Of a stretch of 5,376 nucleotides of DNA, positions 1-5,180 are shown piece after piece. The stretch comes from Bacillota bacterium. GTDB taxonomy: Bacteria > Eremiobacterota > SpSt-956 > JAKJGF01. Within the stretch, counting starts at the first letter, position 1, and each line of letters starts with the position of its first letter. Below the pieces are notes generated by a model, which saw only the letters and a program-made list of their open reading frames with translations, made no database searches and was not told the DNA's origin. The DNA lies in contig JAKPQU010000035.1 of the NCBI GenBank assembly GCA_029555925.1, forward strand, positions 1 to 5,376. Direction: 5' to 3'. The translations under genes were made by a program, and so were the position numbers.

Positions 1-34
1 ACCTTCACTGGATGTTGATTTTCATATTTGGTTG

Positions 35-49
35 TGACCGCTCCGGTCA
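35..49. other. Short perfect inverted repeat in the upstream region
   Basis: TGACCG and CGGTCA are separated by a 3-base loop, giving a 6-bp perfect stem that G-T pairs could extend slightly. No T-run follows, so it is not a convincing intrinsic terminator. It may be a protein-binding palindrome or chance. The rest of positions 1-156 shows no confidently assignable gene. The + strand frames close at 35-37, 57-59 and 61-63, any of which could be the tail of an upstream gene. Confidence 0.3.
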
Positions 50-156
50 TGTCTGTTAGATAAAAATTATGCAGAGGCAGTTTATCTGAATAAATTATGA
101 AGGAATTACAGGATATATGTTGAAAGTAAATTCATACATAACCTCATGTGTAACCT

Positions 157-186
157 CGCGTCACGCGTCACGCGTCACGCGTCACG
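157..186. repeat. Perfect 7-bp tandem array before the first glycosyltransferase
   Basis: Four perfect copies of CGTCACG (159-165, 166-172, 173-179, 180-186), preceded by CG at 157-158. The array ends 4 bases before the ribosome binding site at 191. It is the same unit, in the same orientation, as the start-proximal arms of the downstream junctions. No matching GTGA arm is obvious just upstream, so this is a one-armed version. In this orientation the unit contains no stop codon in any + frame, so reading frames run through it and create a false N-terminal extension of the gene that follows. Confidence 0.92.
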
Positions 187-190
187 ATTA

Positions 191-196
191 GAAAGG
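191..196 (+). promoter_or_regulatory. Ribosome binding site fixing the start at 203
   Basis: GAAAGG lies 6 bases before the ATG at 203. It supports that start over the in-frame ATG at 146, whose extra 19 residues are largely translated heptamer repeat. The segment GTCACGATTA then AGGTTTCT is also found before the second glycosyltransferase, so the two leaders are related. Confidence 0.75.
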
Positions 197-202
197 TTTC
201 TT

Positions 203-1705
203 ATGGATCCTTCTATAAGTCTCTGCATGATAGCGAGAAATGAAGAGAAATTTCTCATTTCATGTCTGAACAGTGTCAGAGGACTTGTCAGAGAAATTAT
301 ACTGGTTGATACGGGCTCTACCGATAAAACGGTTGAGATAGCCAGAGAATTCGGAGCAAAAATATATCATTTTCAATGGTGTGATGATTTTTCCGCTGCA
401 AGGAATTTTTCTATTGAAAAAGCTACCGGCGACTGGATACTTGTCCTTGATGCAGATGAAGAATTGGACAGAACCACTATTCCTGAAATTAAAAAAAGCC
501 TCGCAGGATCAGATAACAGTACAGCCTATTTTTTTAAGGTTATAAATTATCTGGACGATACTAATGAGCCGGGGAATTCCGCAGAAGTCAGAATCATAAG
601 ACTTTTTCCTAACAGAGAAGATGTGCGTTACAGAAATCTTATTCATGAAGAGATATATTCAAAGAAAGACGGTGACTTGAAAAGAATTGTCTGCAACGCA
701 GTCATTTATCACTATGGCTATACTGACAGTCTTCATAAAGAAAGAAATAAAGGTGAGAGAAATATAAATCTCCTCCTTAAATCCATAGAAAAAGATCCGA
801 AAAATCCTTTTAATTACTATAATATCGGTGTCTCTTATTATGTTCAGAACCGTCTGGACGATGCTATAAAATCATTTAAGACTGCCCAGGAAACCTGTGA
901 TTATCCGGGAGAGAGTGTATATCTGCCATCTAGTTATTCACTCTGTGCAGCAGCTCTCTGCAGACTTGGCAGATATGAAGAGGCAAAAGAACAGGCATTA
1001 AAAGCTATTGAGCTTTCTCCTTTATTTTATGAGGCACATTTTAATCTGGGAAAAGCCTGTGCCGGGTTGAAGCAGAATGAAGAAGCCAGAGCTGCTTTTA
1101 ATATGGCTATTTCTTCTGCTTCCAGCAATCAGTTTGCAGTTATGGACAGAGGTACAGGAGGATGGAAAGCCTGCTGTGAACTGGGTTTGATTTACCTTGA
1201 AGAAGATAATCCCGCTGAAGCATTGAAACATTTTAACAATGGCCTGACAATGTTCCCTGATTCTGATAAACTCCTTATAAATGCCGCTCATTGTTATCGT
1301 AAACTGAAATTTTATGATCATAGCAGGGATTACTTTGAAAGAGCTAGAGTAATCGCACCAAAAAGACTTGATATATGCTATGATCTTATAGATTTATATG
1401 ATAAGCTTGGAGCTCCCTCCAATGCTATTTCATTGATTGAAGAAATGCTTGATTATTATCCTTCCAATAAACATCTATTCTTTGAAGTTGCGCAGAGATA
1501 TGATTATGCAGGTGATTACACCATGGCAGTTCATTATTATACACAGACTCTCGTCCTGGACGAAAAAGACAGCAGTGTTTATTTTTACCGAGCCAGATGT
1601 TACTGGTATCTTGGTTTCTCTAGAAAAGCCAGGAGTGATCTGAAAAAAGCCTATGAACTTGATCCTGATTTGTTAAAGGGTTTTACTTTGTATGATTTTG
1701 TTTAG
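203..1705 (+). CDS. Family 2 glycosyltransferase with C-terminal TPR repeats (first paralogue)
   Basis: This 500-residue protein joins a GT-A fold glycosyltransferase to a TPR superhelix. Residues 5-15 (ISLCMIARNEE) are the typical GT2 opening strand. VDTGSTD (35-41) is the nucleotide-binding loop, and DADE (83-86) is the DxD-type motif that binds metal and nucleotide sugar. HYGY (170-173) closes the catalytic domain of about 190 residues. From about 203 to 489 there are roughly seven TPR-like helical pairs, for example 241-273, 275-308, 322-353 and 457-489. DRGTGGWKA (315-323) matches a DRxxGxW motif in the neighbouring paralogue. No signal peptide or membrane segment is visible, so a cytoplasmic enzyme is expected. 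By family knowledge it transfers a sugar from a nucleotide sugar. Donor and acceptor are unknown; the TPRs suggest a protein acceptor or partner (inference). The start at 203 is chosen on the ribosome binding site. The TAG stop abuts the first GTGA heptamer. Confidence 0.9.
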   Translation: MDPSISLCMIARNEEKFLISCLNSVRGLVREIILVDTGSTDKTVEIAREFGAKIYHFQWCDDFSAARNFSIEKATGDWILVLDADEELDRTTIPEIKKSLAGSDNSTAYFFKVINYLDDTNEPGNSAEVRIIRLFPNREDVRYRNLIHEEIYSKKDGDLKRIVCNAVIYHYGYTDSLHKERNKGERNINLLLKSIEKDPKNPFNYYNIGVSYYVQNRLDDAIKSFKTAQETCDYPGESVYLPSSYSLCAAALCRLGRYEEAKEQALKAIELSPLFYEAHFNLGKACAGLKQNEEARAAFNMAISSASSNQFAVMDRGTGGWKACCELGLIYLEEDNPAEALKHFNNGLTMFPDSDKLLINAAHCYRKLKFYDHSRDYFERARVIAPKRLDICYDLIDLYDKLGAPSNAISLIEEMLDYYPSNKHLFFEVAQRYDYAGDYTMAVHYYTQTLVLDEKDSSVYFYRARCYWYLGFSRKARSDLKKAYELDPDLLKGFTLYDFV

Positions 1706-1798
1706 TGAGTCGTGAAAAGTGAAGGATGAAGGGTGAGTAGTAAATATTAGTAACCGTGCTTAATCCTACCCGTCACTCGTTACGCGTTACGCGTCACG
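1705..1798. repeat. Heptamer inverted repeat in the gap between the two glycosyltransferase genes
   Basis: The left arm reads in steps of seven: GTGAGTC (1705-1711), GTGAAAA, GTGAAGG, ATGAAGG, GTGAGTA, GTAAATA (to 1746). The right arm is CGTCACT (1771-1777), CGTTACG, CGTTACG, CGTCACG (1792-1798). Pairing 1705-1734 with 1768-1797 gives 19 Watson-Crick pairs, 3 G-T pairs and 8 mismatches, so the fold is plausible but imperfect. The arrangement starts at the last base of the upstream stop codon and ends 6 bases before the next ribosome binding site. The degenerate left arm and cleaner right arm suggest unequal ages or repeat turnover. Confidence 0.8.
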
Positions 1799-1804
1799 AT
1801 TAAC

Positions 1805-1810
1805 AGGAGG
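1805..1810 (+). promoter_or_regulatory. Strong ribosome binding site of the second glycosyltransferase
   Basis: AGGAGG lies 10 bases before the ATG at 1821. It directly follows the heptamer arm, so a folded hairpin would leave it single-stranded just outside the stem. Confidence 0.85.
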
Positions 1811-1820
1811 TTTCTATAAC

Positions 1821-3338
1821 ATGTCAGAGCCGACTTTGAGTCTTGCAATGATAGTTAAAAATGAGCAATATAATCTTTATACGTGCCTCAACCAGGTTCA
1901 TGACCTGGTTGATGAAATAGTTGTTGTGGACACAGGCTCTTCCGATAAGACTGTTGAAGTGGCAAAACAGTTCAATGCATCCGTATATCATTACAAATGG
2001 AATGAGAATTTTTCCGCTGCAAGGAATTTTTCTTTGAAAAAGTGCAATGGTAAATGGATACTTGTCCTGGATGCAGATGAATTTATAGATAGCCCGATGA
2101 AACATAAAGTAAGAGAATTGATTGACAGAGATGATTTTGTTGGCTTTAATTTTGAACAGTTCAGTTATCTCAATAAAGATGTGACCCCTGATTTTCGCCT
2201 GATGCCTGTAATGAGATTGTTTCCCAATCACCCTTCTCTCAGATTTAAAGGAATGGTACAGGAAAAAATTATATGTGATGATGGGAAGCTTAATTTTAAA
2301 GAAATAGACACATGTATCAGAATCTGGCATTATGGCTATATAGATGTCTTTCATCCGGCAAAAGAAAAATATAAGAGAGATTTGAATATATATCTCAGAG
2401 ATTTAAAGAAAAATCCGAAGGATCCTTCTCTTTATTTTTTTATATCTTTACAATATGTGTCTCTGGGGCGATATGATGAAGCTATTAAATATCTGGATTA
2501 TGCCATAAAATATAGTTCTTCCGATTTTTATTATTCTGCCAGTCTTTTTTCTACTTATGCAGGTATTTTGAATAAACTCGGTCGCTACAATGAAGCAAAA
2601 AAAATGGCAGAAATGGCTCTTTCTAAAGATCCTGATATGGCAGAAGCATGTTTTAATCTTGGTGAAGCCCAGAGAAATCTCGGTGAATGCCGGAATGCTA
2701 TTACTATGTTTGAACATGCTATAGAAAACCGTGAGAAGTTTCTTTTTTTCCAGGATCGAACTAAAGGGACATGGAGAGCCTGGGCTGAGATAGGTCTTTC
2801 CTTTGTGAGATTAAAGCAGATAAAAGAAGCAGCAGAAGCTTTCCTGAAATCTTTGTCAATAAAACCTTTCTGTCCACCTTTAATGATATGCCTTGCCTAT
2901 CTTTATAAAGATATGAATGATCTGGACAATACGGAGAAATATCTCAGGGCAGCCCACGAACAGGAAGTCACAAAGGTTGATCTTGCCAGAGAGCTTTATG
3001 ATATATACAAAAAAACAGGAAGACTTAATCTTGCTGCAATTACGTTAGAAAATGTTTATGTATATAACAAGGGTAACATGGCTTTACTTTTAGATATGGC
3101 CAGAGCCTTTGATGAGGCAGGAAATAATCATAAAGCAATAAATTATTACAATATTTATATTAAAGAAGCACCGTCGGCAGATCCGGAGGTTTATCTCAGA
3201 AGAGGAATCTGTCTGTTCAGAACAGGTTCTGTTAAAAAAGCCAGAGATGATTTTGAAACATGCAGTAGAGAAAATCCGGATGTATTAAGACATGTTTTTC
3301 TTGAAGAACTGGTAAGAGACGTGACGCGTGACTCGTAA
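1821..3338 (+). CDS. Family 2 glycosyltransferase with C-terminal TPR repeats (second paralogue)
   Basis: This 505-residue protein is a clear paralogue of its upstream neighbour, with the same layout. The GT2 opening is LSLAMIVKNEQ (6-16), followed by VDTGSSD (36-42), the shared block NFSAARNFS (63-71), DADE (84-87) and HYGY (170-173). TPR-like repeats run from about 203 to 486, including 239-272 and 454-486, with DRTKGTWRA at 312-320. A 26-base stretch encoding part of the shared block (2008-2033) is identical to 387-412, while the TPR region has diverged strongly. No signal peptide or membrane segment is seen, so cytoplasmic sugar transfer from a nucleotide sugar is expected; donor and acceptor are unknown. 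The last residues (VTRDS) are encoded by heptamer repeats, and the stop codon TAA lies inside a GTAACGC unit. A tandem duplication that kept the leader, followed by divergence, explains the pair. Confidence 0.9.
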   Translation: MSEPTLSLAMIVKNEQYNLYTCLNQVHDLVDEIVVVDTGSSDKTVEVAKQFNASVYHYKWNENFSAARNFSLKKCNGKWILVLDADEFIDSPMKHKVRELIDRDDFVGFNFEQFSYLNKDVTPDFRLMPVMRLFPNHPSLRFKGMVQEKIICDDGKLNFKEIDTCIRIWHYGYIDVFHPAKEKYKRDLNIYLRDLKKNPKDPSLYFFISLQYVSLGRYDEAIKYLDYAIKYSSSDFYYSASLFSTYAGILNKLGRYNEAKKMAEMALSKDPDMAEACFNLGEAQRNLGECRNAITMFEHAIENREKFLFFQDRTKGTWRAWAEIGLSFVRLKQIKEAAEAFLKSLSIKPFCPPLMICLAYLYKDMNDLDNTEKYLRAAHEQEVTKVDLARELYDIYKKTGRLNLAAITLENVYVYNKGNMALLLDMARAFDEAGNNHKAINYYNIYIKEAPSADPEVYLRRGICLFRTGSVKKARDDFETCSRENPDVLRHVFLEELVRDVTRDS

Positions 3339-3355
3339 CGCGTGAAGCGTTACGA
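3321..3355. repeat. Heptamer array with a 9-bp perfect hairpin between the second glycosyltransferase and mltG
   Basis: Five consecutive units: GTGACGC (3321), GTGACTC (3328), GTAACGC (3335), GTGAAGC (3342) and GTTACGA (3349). The first two and part of the third are still coding, and the third supplies the stop codon. TCGTAACGC (3333-3341) pairs perfectly with GCGTTACGA (3347-3355) around the 5-base loop GTGAA. The hairpin ends 6 bases before the mltG ribosome binding site. The downstream bases are AATTTAAGGGGG, without the T-run of an intrinsic terminator, so a role in translation or mRNA stability is likelier. Confidence 0.85.
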
Positions 3356-3360
3356 ATTTA

Positions 3361-3367
3361 AGGGGGT
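3361..3367 (+). promoter_or_regulatory. Ribosome binding site supporting a GTG start for mltG
   Basis: AGGGGGT lies 5 bases before GTG at 3373. With the short basic stretch and membrane segment that follow at once, it fixes the non-ATG start. Confidence 0.75.
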
Positions 3368-3372
3368 ACTCT

Positions 3373-4389
3373 GTGAAATTTTTATTTCGTTTATTTAATG
3401 TAATTCTTGTTATAGTCCTGTTACTTGTAATGGCAGGATCTGTATTGAACTATCTTCAGATATTTTCTTCTAAAAAAAACGGACAGAATGTAACTGTTTC
3501 TATAGCCCAGGGAAGTTCTACAGGAGATATTGCTTCAGTACTGGAAGATAAAGGTCTCGTAAAGAGTAGTTTTATATTTAAAGTGGTTGTAAAACAGACT
3601 AAAACGGGTGATAAGCTTCAGGCAGGTGATTATACACTTAATACCGGTATGTCTATGATGGAAATAATTGAACATCTTAAGAAGGGACAGGCCGCAAAAA
3701 CTTATGATTTTACAGTGCCGGAAGGTTTTACGTCCAGGCAGATTGCACGGCTTCTGAAAGACAGAGGAGCTGTTGATGAACAGGAATTTTTAGATATAGT
3801 TAAAACCGGTAAAGGTATAAATTTTAAATATACTCATCTTCTGAAAGGACATTCACTGGAAGGCTTCCTCTTTCCGGACACTTATTCTGTTTATAAAGAT
3901 AGCACCGCCCGGGAAATAATTGAAAAGATGGTAAAACGTTTTGAAGAGGTTGTCCCTTCAAACGCAGAGCAGATTGCAAAGAAAAGAGGACTGTCCTTTT
4001 ATAAAATAATAGTTCTTGCCTCACTTGTAGAGAGAGAGGCAAGGGTTGAAGATGAAAGACCACTCGTATCTGCAGTATATTACAATAGAATCAAACTGGA
4101 TATGCTTCTCGAGTGTGATGCTACGATACAGTTTTTATTTGACAAACCAAAGGAAATTCTTTTATATAAGGATTTAGAAATAGACAGTCCTTATAATACC
4201 TATAAATATAAAGGTCTTCCTCCCGGGCCTATAGCAAACCCGGGACTTCCTTCCATAAAAGCAGCCCTTTATCCTGCTTCTGTAGATTATCTTTATTATG
4301 TTGTAAAGGGAGAGGGAAGACATAAATTCAGCAAAACCTTTGAAGAACATCAAAAAGCAGTGGAGGAGTATAGAAACAGTGACCAATGA
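3373..4389 (+). CDS. mltG: Endolytic murein transglycosylase MltG (YceG family)
   Basis: This 338-residue protein has the full MltG architecture. Residues 1-7 are basic, and about 8-27 form one membrane anchor, which places the rest outside the cytoplasmic membrane. Residues about 38-106 resemble the LysM-like N-terminal domain. The YceG catalytic domain follows, with EGFLFPDTY (163-171), LASLVEREA (215-223) containing the expected catalytic Glu220, YYNRI (236-240), ECDATIQF (247-254), a stretch with GLPPGPIANPG (281-291), and HKFSKTFEEH (317-326). The family cleaves nascent glycan strands inside the chain, leaving 1,6-anhydro ends, and is thought to set glycan length alongside the elongation machinery. 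Length is normal. The GTG start is 34 bases after the upstream gene, behind a heptamer hairpin. The final residues NSDQ and the stop TGA fall in the next repeat: the TGA is inside the unit CAATGAG. Confidence 0.95.
   Translation: MKFLFRLFNVILVIVLLLVMAGSVLNYLQIFSSKKNGQNVTVSIAQGSSTGDIASVLEDKGLVKSSFIFKVVVKQTKTGDKLQAGDYTLNTGMSMMEIIEHLKKGQAAKTYDFTVPEGFTSRQIARLLKDRGAVDEQEFLDIVKTGKGINFKYTHLLKGHSLEGFLFPDTYSVYKDSTAREIIEKMVKRFEEVVPSNAEQIAKKRGLSFYKIIVLASLVEREARVEDERPLVSAVYYNRIKLDMLLECDATIQFLFDKPKEILLYKDLEIDSPYNTYKYKGLPPGPIANPGLPSIKAALYPASVDYLYYVVKGEGRHKFSKTFEEHQKAVEEYRNSDQ
4362..4368 (+). promoter_or_regulatory. Possible distant ribosome binding site for yqeG inside the end of mltG
   Basis: GGAGGAG lies in the Glu-Glu codons near the mltG C-terminus, just before the long hairpin. 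No Shine-Dalgarno sequence is seen in the hairpin's 3' arm or in the few bases before the yqeG ATG at 4462. If the hairpin folds, this motif would sit about 12-18 unpaired bases from the ATG. Phage T4 gene 25 offers a known precedent for a hairpin that brings a ribosome binding site near its start. Here it is inference only, because Glu codons often look like this by chance. Confidence 0.35.
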
Positions 4390-4457
4390 GCAGTAATCAG
4401 TGATCGGTGAAGAACAGTCACCGGTCACTGGTCACTGGTCACTGGTCACTGGTTACT
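4374..4457. repeat. Long heptamer hairpin spanning the mltG stop and the mltG-yqeG gap
   Basis: The left arm is CAGTGAC (4377), CAATGAG (4384), CAGTAAT (4391), CAGTGAT (4398) and CGGTGAA (4405). The right arm is four perfect copies of GGTCACT (4423-4450) plus GGTTACT (4451-4457). Pairing 4377-4410 with 4418-4451 around the loop AGAACAG gives 29 Watson-Crick pairs, 2 G-T pairs and 3 mismatches (4395/4433, 4390/4438, 4386/4442). Two more pairs lie beyond one further mismatch, at 4374-4375. The mltG stop codon is within the left arm, and the yqeG ATG follows the right arm by a few bases. There is no T-run, so it does not look like a terminator. Confidence 0.93.
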
Positions 4458-4461
4458 GAAA

Positions 4462-4974
4462 ATGTTAAACCTTCTGTGTCCCTCTATGTATGTAAAATCC
4501 GTTACAGATATTGATACAGAGAGGTTAAAAGAACAGGGATACTGTTATATAATGATAGATCTTGATAATACACTTCTTCCATGGGGAGAGATTAAATTTT
4601 CTCCTGAAGTGGTAGCATGGGTAGAAAAAACCATTTCGAGAGGGTTCAAGATGTGTATTGTATCAAATGCTTCACGTAAAAGGGTCAAATTTTTGTCGGA
4701 GAAACTTGGTTTGCCATTTATATATTATGCAGGTAAACCATGTAAAGGTGGTTTTTTCAGGGGATTGAATTTGATGAATGGCAATACAGAAAGGTCTGTT
4801 GTAATAGGTGATCAGATTTTTACCGATATCCTGGGCGGCAACAGAACCGGGATTATGACAATTCTTGTCACACCTGTTAAGAAAAGAGAATTTTTTACTA
4901 CTAGAATAATGAGAAAATTCGAAAGAATGGCTATTTATTTACTTAAAATAAGAGGATTTTTTCCTGAATTATAA
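4462..4974 (+). CDS. yqeG: YqeG-family HAD-superfamily (subclass IIIA) phosphatase
   Basis: This 170-residue protein matches the length and motif order of the YqeG family. HAD motif I is DLDNT (33-37), with Asp33 as nucleophile and Asp35 as acid/base. Motif II is SNA (68-70), and Lys92 in AGKP (90-93) is the motif III lysine. Motif IV is GDQIFTDILGGN (116-127), with Asp117 and Asp122 as metal ligands. All catalytic residues are present, so it should be an active cytoplasmic phosphohydrolase; the physiological substrate is not established here. The N-terminus MLNLLCPSMYVKSV resembles the start of known YqeG proteins, which supports the ATG at 4462. That start has no adjacent Shine-Dalgarno sequence and is only a few bases from a long hairpin, so translation probably depends on ribosomes finishing mltG or on the structure itself (inference). 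No heptamers follow this gene. Confidence 0.93.
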   Translation: MLNLLCPSMYVKSVTDIDTERLKEQGYCYIMIDLDNTLLPWGEIKFSPEVVAWVEKTISRGFKMCIVSNASRKRVKFLSEKLGLPFIYYAGKPCKGGFFRGLNLMNGNTERSVVIGDQIFTDILGGNRTGIMTILVTPVKKREFFTTRIMRKFERMAIYLLKIRGFFPEL

Positions 4975-4978
4975 TGTG

Positions 4979-5003
4979 ATAAAGAAAGGATTTTTTTATT
5001 TTT
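4979..5003 (+). terminator. Weak A/T-only hairpin with T-rich tail after yqeG
   Basis: ATAAAGAAA (4979-4987) can pair with TTTTTTTAT (4991-4999) around GGA, with one G-T pair, followed by more T. It starts 4 bases after the yqeG stop, where an operon end is expected. The stem has no G-C pairs, so it would be a poor intrinsic terminator and may simply be A/T-rich sequence. Confidence 0.25.
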
Positions 5004-5116
5004 ATACTAGAAGGATTATCCCAAAGATTGTAGAATTATGATGCGTCATTATATATTTAGAAGTCAGGTTTTAAGTAATATCTATTATTGCTCTATTTTT
5101 TACGGGTGAGTAAGTA

Positions 5117-5145
5117 TTGCTCTTATGATTGATGCCTGGTATAAT
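5117..5145 (+). promoter_or_regulatory. Extended -10 promoter for the pilB-like gene
   Basis: TGGTATAAT (5137-5145) is a perfect extended -10 element of the housekeeping sigma type. A weak -35 candidate, TTGCTC (5117-5122), lies 17 bases upstream of TATAAT. Transcription would start near 5152, giving a leader of about 30 bases. Together with the 206-bp gap and the absence of heptamers, this suggests a new transcription unit. The rest of 4975-5116 is A/T-rich and shows nothing else assignable. Confidence 0.6.
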
Positions 5146-5166
5146 AATATTATTGATAAAATTTGT

Positions 5167-5172
5167 GAGGTG
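5167..5172 (+). promoter_or_regulatory. Ribosome binding site of the pilB-like gene
   Basis: GAGGTG lies 8 bases before the ATG at 5181 and supports that start. Confidence 0.75.
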
Positions 5173-5180
5173 AACAATTA

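Noticed and set aside
120..148. TTGAAA at 120-125 as a -35 element for the first glycosyltransferase
   Set aside because: No acceptable -10 hexamer lies 16-18 bases downstream, where the sequence is CTCATG and the repeat array begins.
157..186. Tandem repeats here and at 4423-4457 as a possible CRISPR array
   Set aside because: The units are 7 bp and directly adjacent with no spacers, so these are simple tandem heptamers.
117..191. A 24-codon small frame before the first glycosyltransferase as a leader peptide
   Set aside because: Much of it is the translated heptamer array, which is open in all + frames, and its ribosome binding site is weak and closely spaced.
1824..2354. A 176-codon minus-strand frame inside the second glycosyltransferase
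   Set aside because: It lies antisense to a well-supported gene, and its translation has no recognisable domain. It is a shadow of A/T-rich coding sequence, as are the other minus-strand frames.
4374..4457. The long hairpin as an intrinsic transcription terminator
   Set aside because: The right arm runs straight to the yqeG start with no T-run, and the same architecture recurs at the other intra-operon junctions.
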